Assembly: GCF_014879975.1 (NCBI RefSeq) | Contig: NZ_CP062501.1 | Span: forward strand, 310,001-374,000 | Direction: 5' to 3' | Source of the DNA: Vibrio bathopelagicus | GTDB taxonomy: Bacteria; Pseudomonadota; Gammaproteobacteria; Enterobacterales; Vibrionaceae | Length of the DNA stretch: 64,000 nt | Shown here: positions 57,570 to 64,000 of the stretch, in pieces | How the letters are laid out: each line of letters starts with the position of its first letter | Numbering within the stretch: the first letter of the stretch is position 1 | The notes under the pieces: model-generated | Database searches by the model: none | The model's input: the letters and a program-made list of their open reading frames with translations, nothing else | Told to the model about the DNA's origin: nothing | Program-made: the position numbers and the translations under genes

Positions 57570-58927
57570 CTCTCTCGTAGCGACTCAGCTTGGTATTCAC
57601 GTATTGGGCTCAGTATATAGTCGATAACTCGGCGCTTATCCGTTTTGATTTCCGCAACAACGGACATACCTGGCGTTAGTTCAACGCTTTCTCCGTTAAT
57701 TAAGATATTGTTATTGATGAGTTTAACTTGGGCTGGGAAAACAAGCCCTAGACGTTCATCCGTGGTCGAATCACGAGAAATACTTAACAGCTCCGCTTCG
57801 ATAGTGCCGTAGCGAGTATATGGAAACGCATCTACTTTTACGGTCACTGACTGTCCGGGATAAACAAAACCTACATCTTTGTTGAGAATCTGTATCTCTG
57901 CTTGCTGAACGGAATTTTCAGGGACAATAATCATCAAGTTTTGTGCAGGTTGAAGTACCGCGCCTAGCGTGTAAATACTGAGTTGCTGTACCGTGCCATC
58001 GACAGGGGAGCGGATTATTTCTAATTGTTCACGCTCACGAACTTTAGATAACTCCTGAGCTAACCCAACCAACTGCAACTTTGCTTGCTTTCGTTTCTCA
58101 AGCCACTCTCTTTGCTTTTGTGCTTTGAAACCGGTTAACCTCTCTTCAAGGCTGTGATATTGGGATTTCAAAACCTCTAATTCAGCTCGCTGCTGAGACA
58201 CTTGACGCTGAACCTCCAGTAGCTCTTTTTCTTGCTCTAGATACTCTACGTGTCCAATGACTTTTATTTGATTCAACGTTTTTCGTGCCGCGAGTCTTTG
58301 GCTAATATTTTCGGTTAACTGAATTAAGGCGCTGATGTCGCTTTGACGGGCTTCCTGTGATGCATTGTTGACGTGCATTTCTGCCTTGATACTTGCAAGA
58401 GTCGACTCGTACTCGCGTTTCTCGCTAAGGTGGTTTTCATTGATTAATGTCTGCTGTGCCGATGGTAAGGTCGAAAATAGAAGGTCTTTAGAGAGTGGAA
58501 GGCCACTGATCAGAGATCGGTAGCGAACTAACTCATTTGTCTGATATTCGGATTGAGTGATGAGACGTGTAATGTCTTGATTAATGCCTAAGGTGTCGAG
58601 AGTAAGAAGTGGCGCGCCTTTATCAACTCTCTGCCCGTCCTTAACGTGAATGGAGAGGACTCTACTTTGTTCATAAGATTGAATTACTTGTGAACGTCCA
58701 GAGACAACGAAACGCCCGGTTGCTGTCGCTTGTACGTCCAGTTTCCCCCAATACGCCCAAAGCAATACCGCCATGACCCCTAGGCTAAGAGTGATTGCCG
58801 TTAAACGAGCAAATGGTGAAGGAGGGCGTTGTGACAAAGCGAGGTGTGCAGGCAAAAACTCGTAGTGGTTCTCTGCGGCTTGGTTGAACTTGAATCTAGC
58901 CAAGAATTGCTTGATTACGCTTTTCAT
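57566..58927 (-). CDS. rtxD: MARTX secretion membrane-fusion protein RtxD
   Basis: A 453-residue HlyD-family adaptor. A single membrane helix near residues 45-65 (AITLSLGVMAVLLWAYWG) is followed by a lipoyl/barrel part, a long coiled coil (about residues 170-290) and the returning half containing RSPVDGTVQQLSIYTLGAV. It bridges the RtxB/RtxE motor to TolC. The ATG at 58927 overlaps the rtxB stop (ATGA), which favours it over an in-frame ATG-like start 14 codons upstream. Length and layout are normal. Confidence 0.9.
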   Translation of the reverse strand: MKSVIKQFLARFKFNQAAENHYEFLPAHLALSQRPPSPFARLTAITLSLGVMAVLLWAYWGKLDVQATATGRFVVSGRSQVIQSYEQSRVLSIHVKDGQRVDKGAPLLTLDTLGINQDITRLITQSEYQTNELVRYRSLISGLPLSKDLLFSTLPSAQQTLINENHLSEKREYESTLASIKAEMHVNNASQEARQSDISALIQLTENISQRLAARKTLNQIKVIGHVEYLEQEKELLEVQRQVSQQRAELEVLKSQYHSLEERLTGFKAQKQREWLEKRKQAKLQLVGLAQELSKVREREQLEIIRSPVDGTVQQLSIYTLGAVLQPAQNLMIIVPENSVQQAEIQILNKDVGFVYPGQSVTVKVDAFPYTRYGTIEAELLSISRDSTTDERLGLVFPAQVKLINNNILINGESVELTPGMSVVAEIKTDKRRVIDYILSPIREYQAESLRER

Positions 58928-61027
58928 GCGTTTGAATCCTCTTGTTTGAGCTCTTGTTGAAGTTGCCACAACTGTTTGTACTGTTTACCCAACGTTAATA
59001 ATTGTTGGTGGCTGCCTTGCTCGACGATACTCCCTTGGTGAAGAACAATAATTCGATCACAATCTCGTACGGTGGATAATCGGTGAGCGATAGTAATGAC
59101 CGTTCGGCCCTTTGCGATGCTCGTCATATTGGATTGAATCAACGCCTGTGATTCATCGTCAAGTGCACTAGTAGCTTCATCTAAAATAATGATTTTGGGA
59201 TTAGAAAGCAGAGTTCGTGCAATCGCGAGCCGTTGCTTCTGCCCACCAGAAAGAGATTGTCCGCCTTCGGCTAATATCGTGTCATAGCCAATTGGGAGCT
59301 TCATAATAAACTCGTGGGCTCCAGAGAGCTTCGCCGCTTCGATAACCTCTTCTAAGTTTGCTTCCGGTTTTGATTGGGCAATATTCTCGCAAACGCTTTT
59401 GTTAAATAAATAGTTTTCTTGCAGCACGATGCCGATTTGTTGACGCAGTTGCTGAATACTAATTTGATTCAGTGGAGTGTCATCAACCGTGATTAACCCT
59501 TGTTCTGGGGTGTATAGTCGCAGTAATAATCGAGCTAAGGTGCTTTTCCCAGAACCAGATGTGCCGACAACGCCTAAGGTTTCTCCTGCTTGTATATCCA
59601 AAGATAAGTTATCGAGAGTTGGAGGGGTATCAAGTTGGTAACGAAACAGAACGTTTTTGAAAGAAATAGCCCCTTGCATTGTCACCATGTCGTTACCTGT
59701 ATGTTGTTCTACCGGCAAATTGAGCATGTCTCCTAACTTCTCTAATGCTACGCGGGTTTGAATAAACTGCCCCCATAGTTCGACCATACGAGATAAGGGT
59801 TGAGCTATGTGATTCGTCATCATGTTGAAGGCAATAAGTTGGCCAATAGTCATCTCCAATGACAATACTTCAGTTGCTCCTAGCCATAAAATACCGACAC
59901 TGGTTACCTTCTGTATAAGTTGAACTGCATGATTAGAGCGATTGTTAATTTGTTGGACTACGTATCCAGTAGAAACCATTTTTTCTGTTTGTTCGTCCCA
60001 ACGGCGAACAAAGCGTGGCTCTACGGCTAAGCTTTTTAGAGTTTCACTGCCAGCCACTGTTTCTGTTAGAAATGAGGTATTTGCAGCAGCATGTGTAAAT
60101 TGCTCTTCTACCGCCGTTTGCATTCGAGGCGTGAGCCACCAAGCGAGTAATACATAAAGAGGAATGGTTACCATAAATAACCATGTGAGGGTTGACGAAA
60201 GTAAGCTCATTACGTAAAGAAAGACAAACATGAACAAGAACTCGACAGTTAAAGTGAACATAGAGCCTGTCAAAAATTCTCGTACGGTGTCGAGCTCACG
60301 CACTCGAGTTACGATAGCGCCTACTTGGCGTGTTTTGAAGAACATCAAAGGAAGGCCAAGCAAGTGCTTTACTAATTTAAGCCCCAATTGAATATCAATT
60401 CTATTGGCTGTGTGCGCATATTGATATTCGCGCAAGCCGCGAAGTATAACCTCTACAATGCCAGTGATCACAAGCCCTATCACAAGCACGTCAAGGGTTG
60501 ACCAAGCTTGATGTACAAGTACTTTATCCATCACAACCTGAAAAAATAGCGGTGAGATTAAGGCGAGTATTTGCAATACAAAAGAAAACAAAAAAATTTC
60601 CCCGAGTATTCTTTTGTGTTGCAAAAATTCAGGAATAAACCAAGTGATATCAAACCGTGATTGAGCTTGTTTGACCTCAATCCATTTGTGGTTCCAAATT
60701 GAATTGAGTTCTCTATAAGAAATTATTTCAGGAGTTTCTTTATTAGGTTTTTGTATTAAACATTTATCTTTATTAGACTTCGCTAAAATAAATGATAGCC
60801 CTTGAGTATCGAATAGAATAACAGGTGTTGTTATATTGTTAATGTTTTTTGTTTTTGAACGCTTAATTACAATATTAACTTTGTTGTCTATTTGTATCTT
60901 CTTTAATTCATCGTTGAAGTTATTTGGTTCTGCAGTTGTTTTTTTATATCAATGATGTCTTTTTAGTGCCTAAAATACTTAAGTACAGGTGTATACACTT
61001 CAAGGTTAAAACTTCATTTTGTGTCAT
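58924..61027 (-). pseudogene. rtxB: MARTX type I secretion ABC ATPase RtxB, split by a frameshift near its 5' end
   Basis: The main frame, open from 60948 to 58924, encodes about 674 residues: a C39-like domain without peptidase Cys, membrane helices and an ATPase with GTSGSGKSTLARLL, LSGGQKQRLAIA and IIILDEATSALD. It has no ATG, GTG or TTG until a TTG at 60624, inside the domain boundary (just before the first membrane helix). A natural start instead lies in another frame: ATG at 61027 begins 27 codons (MTQNEVLTLKCIHLYLSILG...) that end at TAA (60946-60944), beside a run of seven A. Skipping one base there would join both frames into about 701 residues, the usual size. Either a real frameshift, programmed +1 shifting or a sequencing error is possible. 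Without RtxB the toxin would probably not be secreted. Confidence 0.75.
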
Positions 61028-61379
61028 GATTTAAGCTTCGTGTCTGATTTTTATGGTGTTTAAAAAAGTGCGGCATAGTATCAGCACCTTAGTAAGTCTT
61101 CAAATTTATATTTCTAATAACCGAAAAAAAACATGAAATATTGTGAGCGATAAAATGCATTGTTTATTTTTCAAATTATGATAATGGTCGGTTTTAGATG
61201 TGTGAACTAATAGAGTTTATGCTCTAAAACAAATATTAAAGTAAGTTGATTCGAAATTTTTTGGGGTGTAAAATTAATTTATAAAACATAATATATTTAG
61301 TTTTTTGTTTTATCTATTCTAATAAGAGTTGTTTATAAGGCTAATCAAGCCGTTGTGTATAATTAATCGGGTTTAATTT
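61028..61379. promoter_or_regulatory. AT-rich divergent promoter region of the MARTX locus
   Basis: About 350 bases of strongly AT-rich sequence with no gene separate leftward rtxBDE from rightward rtxHCA. Such regions in other vibrios carry both promoters and are silenced by H-NS; here only base composition and arrangement are seen. I could not assign -35/-10 boxes with confidence. Confidence 0.5.
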
Positions 61380-61724
61380 ATGACAGAGAAGTTTGTTCAA
61401 ACAGTATCTAGTGTTAATTACAATAAAGGTGTTTTTTCTCTTTATTTCGTAGGTCAAGATCAAAAAAACATGGCTAGTGGTGTAATGGCTGAAAATGATG
61501 GTGACCTAGAACTTAAACAAGTCGTTCATATGCCAGCTTCTGGTTTCATGTATATGGTTTCAATGGTTAAAAACATGCTCGAAGATCCTCGCATGTCGGC
61601 AGAATTTGACAAGCTAGTTGCAGCTGGTTTTTTACCTTCAGATGATCTTAATGTTGACCAAGCTGAAGAAGTGAAAACAGAAGAAAAATCTGCGCCAAAG
61701 AAGCGAGCTTCTAAAGCAAAATAG
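61380..61724 (+). CDS. rtxH: Conserved MARTX-locus protein RtxH
   Basis: A 114-residue cytoplasmic protein with a basic C-terminal tail (KKRASKAK). It sits at the position of the small conserved gene rtxH that precedes rtxC in vibrio MARTX loci. Its function is unknown; it is not needed for the family's known acylation or export chemistry as far as I know. No signal peptide or membrane segment is visible. Confidence 0.8.
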   Translation: MTEKFVQTVSSVNYNKGVFSLYFVGQDQKNMASGVMAENDGDLELKQVVHMPASGFMYMVSMVKNMLEDPRMSAEFDKLVAAGFLPSDDLNVDQAEEVKTEEKSAPKKRASKAK

Positions 61725-61750
61725 TCGCTGTATTCGATGAGATAGGGCAC

Positions 61751-62212
61751 ATGTCTATTACACATCAATCAGCAAATCTAACCTTAGCGCAAATTCAAAA
61801 TTTAATTGGTGGGGTGATGTTGTTAAGTCAGCATTCACCTCTCCACAGTAGATACGTTGTTGCTGAATGGCAGCAGCGCATTATGCCAGCGTTTGAGCTA
61901 AATCAGTTTTGCTATTACGAAGATGAACAAGGTCGCCCAATTGCATTTTGTAATTGGGCGTTTTTGTCTGGGCAGAGCCGAGATGAATTGCTATTAGGGG
62001 CTCGAGAAATCTCTTTATCTGACTGGCGGTCCGGCCAGCATATTTATATTCCAGAGATGATAGCGCCATTCGGGCATGGTCGAGAGGTCGTAAATGACCT
62101 TCGACGCCGTGTATTCCTTCCGTGGAAGGGGCAGAAAGTTTGCACTGTCCGCGGCAAGGTCGATGTTCAAAATGATCGCTGTATCAGAAAAGTACAGTGG
62201 TTTTCTATTTAA
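61751..62212 (+). CDS. rtxC: MARTX acyltransferase RtxC
   Basis: A 153-residue member of the HlyC-type toxin-activating lysine acyltransferase family. The catalytic His is in SQHSPLHSRY near residue 27-32. The conserved YYEDEQGRPIAFCNWAFLS block and a later GHGREVVNDLRRRVF are typical. It is expected to transfer a fatty acyl group from acyl carrier protein to lysines of RtxA. It lies 26 bases after rtxH and 21 before rtxA. Confidence 0.9.
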   Translation: MSITHQSANLTLAQIQNLIGGVMLLSQHSPLHSRYVVAEWQQRIMPAFELNQFCYYEDEQGRPIAFCNWAFLSGQSRDELLLGAREISLSDWRSGQHIYIPEMIAPFGHGREVVNDLRRRVFLPWKGQKVCTVRGKVDVQNDRCIRKVQWFSI

Positions 62213-62233
62213 CCCAAATTTAGAGTTTTTTTT

Positions 62234-64000
62234 ATGGGAAAACCATTTTGGAGAAGTGTTGAATACTTCTTTACAGGGAACTATTCCGCCGATGAAGGTA
62301 ACAACAACATTGTTGCTATCGGTTTTGGCGGCGAAATACATGCTCGTGGAGGTGATGATCACATCACTGTCGGTTCAATTGGGGCGACGGTTTATACGGG
62401 TAGTGGAAATGATACGGTAGTAGGTGGTGCGGCATATCTAAGAGTAGAAGACTCTGTTGGCAACCTAAATGTAAAAGGTGCTGCCGGGTATGCGGACATT
62501 AACAAAAGTGGAGATGGGAATGTTTCATTCGCTGGCGCTGCTGGCGGAGTATCTATTGATCATATAGGTAATCGCGGTGACGTAAATTATGGCGGTGTTG
62601 CTGCATATAATGGGATAACCCGTAAAGGTCTAAGTGGTAATGTGACGTTTGGTGGTGCTGGTGGCTATAACAGCCTTTGGCATGAAACCAATCAAGGTAA
62701 TTTATCCTTTACTGGAGCTGGGGCCGGAAACAAACTTGACCGAACTTGGTTCAATAAATACCAGGGTTCTCGCGGTAATGTAACGTTTGATGGTGTTGGT
62801 GCGGCCAACAGTATTAGCTCACGAGTAGAAACGGGTAATATCACTTTCCGTGGTGCTGGTGCCGATAACCATCTCGTTCGAAAAGGTAAAGTCGGTGATA
62901 TAACATTGCAGGGTGCGGGCGCATCAAACCGTATTGAACGTACGCGACAATCGGATGATGTCTATGTGGAAACACGTGGCAATATTCGCTTTGAAGGTGT
63001 TGGTGGATACAATAGTATCTATTCTGATGTGGCACACGGTGATATTCATTTCTCTGGAGGCGGGGCTTACAATAAGATTACCCGTAAAGGGTCTGGTAAC
63101 GATTTCGAAGGCGAAGGGTTAGCCAATGCCAATGCCGATGAAATCGTGCTTACTAAGGCTGTCATGAGTGGCTCTTGGGTTGGTCAAAATCATCAAGTAA
63201 CTGGCATCAGGTCATCTCGTGAACCTAATACTTACCTGTTTGCATTCGCAGACGATACTTATACAAAAATCAACAAAGTTCAGCTTCGTAACGATCCTCA
63301 AACTGGCTTGTTAGAGTACTACTCTACCGCTTGGTATAAAGCGGGTAATCACCTTGAAAACTTATCAGATCTAGATATCTCTTCTCAGGGAGGGTTCAAT
63401 GCTGTCAACATTAATGGCGCGTATACACTATCTGATCTTACGGTGGAACATCAACAGCCAGTAACCGTTCATGCTGTTGAGAAAGACCTGACTGAATATG
63501 AATGGGTTACATACGCAAACGGTGCCTTAATCGATGCTGAAGATGTTGTTTTGGCCGATGCAAAAATGGGTGGCCATGCCATTTCTACAAATGGCACAAC
63601 AGTTGATGTTAAAGGTGTTAAGTCAAATCGTAAATCAAACACGTATGTATATGCGAAAGTACTTGGCCCTTATACAAAAATTGTGGTGGTTGAATTAGCA
63701 AATGATTCAGAAACTGGCGAGTTAAAGTACCAGGCCCGTTCTTGGTACAAAGAAGGTAATTACACCGGAAATTTGGCCAATGAGGATATTTCGTCAGCAA
63801 ATGGTTATCACTCAATGGGTCGAGGTGGATATTCGCTGAGTGATCTACAGTACAGTGTAAATGCGGTGAGAAGTACTAGCGAAACGGTCGCAGATATTGA
63901 CGAGTACAATGAACAAGCATTGATCAAACCTGCTACAGATACCGGTGAAAGCTCAGGAGATGTGCGCTTTAATGGTGTTGGTGGTGGGAACGTCATCAAG
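62234..64000 (+). CDS. rtxA: MARTX toxin RtxA, N-terminal part (cut by window end)
   Basis: The frame is open for all 589 codons to the window edge with no stop. The protein starts MGKPFWRSVEYFFTGNYSAD, practically identical to the start I remember for V. cholerae RtxA. Glycine-rich A-type repeats follow (units like GNVTFDGVGAANSI, GDITLQGAGASNRI). Two copies of a non-repeat block with TYVYAKVLGPYTKI / TYLFAFADDTYTKI follow. Effector domains, cysteine protease and C-terminal RTX repeats lie outside this window, so the toxin's activities cannot be told. MARTX toxins form a pore that delivers effectors into host cells. Confidence 0.93.
   Translation, partial: MGKPFWRSVEYFFTGNYSADEGNNNIVAIGFGGEIHARGGDDHITVGSIGATVYTGSGNDTVVGGAAYLRVEDSVGNLNVKGAAGYADINKSGDGNVSFAGAAGGVSIDHIGNRGDVNYGGVAAYNGITRKGLSGNVTFGGAGGYNSLWHETNQGNLSFTGAGAGNKLDRTWFNKYQGSRGNVTFDGVGAANSISSRVETGNITFRGAGADNHLVRKGKVGDITLQGAGASNRIERTRQSDDVYVETRGNIRFEGVGGYNSIYSDVAHGDIHFSGGGAYNKITRKGSGNDFEGEGLANANADEIVLTKAVMSGSWVGQNHQVTGIRSSREPNTYLFAFADDTYTKINKVQLRNDPQTGLLEYYSTAWYKAGNHLENLSDLDISSQGGFNAVNINGAYTLSDLTVEHQQPVTVHAVEKDLTEYEWVTYANGALIDAEDVVLADAKMGGHAISTNGTTVDVKGVKSNRKSNTYVYAKVLGPYTKIVVVELANDSETGELKYQARSWYKEGNYTGNLANEDISSANGYHSMGRGGYSLSDLQYSVNAVRSTSETVADIDEYNEQALIKPATDTGESSGDVRFNGVGGGNVIK

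Noticed and set aside
60624..60624. TTG at 60624 as the true start of rtxB
   Set aside because: It would delete the whole C39-like domain, yet the sequence upstream remains clearly homologous coding sequence to 60948 and beyond in another frame from an ATG.

Overview
The window reads as a Vibrio chromosome, most likely of the Splendidus clade and possibly the second chromosome. The evidence is protein flavour and gene content: glpFKRD arranged in vibrio order, a YdcH-like protein, oxygen-insensitive NADPH nitroreductase and, at the right end, a MARTX toxin locus whose RtxA N-terminus closely resembles that of Vibrio cholerae as I remember it. I see no rRNA, tRNA, CRISPR array, complete insertion sequence or prophage. 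Species and replicon are inferences.

Left part (1-27 kb): small metabolic and regulatory units. These are an opine-dehydrogenase-like enzyme with a YfcC permease; a secreted alkyl sulfatase with a divergent LysR regulator; two DMT exporters; a VOC protein and a lipoprotein; an AT-rich patch (9.5-12.0 kb) with two tandem EAL-type genes (one degenerate, one cut by a single in-frame TAA) and an HTH protein; a zinc-ribbon protein of unknown function beside a periplasmic 5'-nucleotidase; a 6-phospho-beta-glucosidase with its LacI regulator and two palindromic operators; an O-acetyltransferase; glutathione-dependent formaldehyde dehydrogenase; a dicarboxylate/amino-acid symporter; a DHFR-like reductase with a divergent TetR and a palindrome between them; a ClsC-like phospholipase D lipoprotein; and NfsA.

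Middle part (27-35 kb): a complete agmatine deiminase system. A TetR regulator and carbamate kinase lie on the minus strand, divergent from an antiporter, agmatine deiminase and putrescine carbamoyltransferase. Together they would convert agmatine to putrescine, CO2 and ammonia with one ATP. An FNR-like box lies in the divergent promoter region. Downstream are a protein made of three fused RidA domains and an Asp/Glu racemase-family protein.

36-48.4 kb: a long single-strand cluster controlled by a divergent DeoR regulator. It holds two HAD phosphatases, an epimerase-like TIM barrel, an iron alcohol dehydrogenase, transaldolase, transketolase, ribose-5-phosphate isomerase, an M20 (PepV-like) peptidase, a PTS EIICB and an alginate-export-like porin. 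It looks like a self-contained import-and-catabolism system for an unidentified PTS substrate, and its promoter region holds repeated TGACGTATTTTGA-type motifs. This is the best candidate here for an undescribed pathway.

48.5-55.3 kb: small genes, then the glycerol regulon glpF-glpK-glpR-glpD on the minus strand with shared operator-like motifs upstream of glpF and glpD.

55.3-64 kb: the MARTX locus. rtxB-rtxD-rtxE (type I secretion) run leftward and rtxH-rtxC-rtxA run rightward from an AT-rich divergent promoter region; rtxA is cut by the window end. The 5' part of rtxB is split: a good ATG start and 27 codons lie one frame away from the rest of the gene, so the sequence shows a frameshift in the secretion ATPase.
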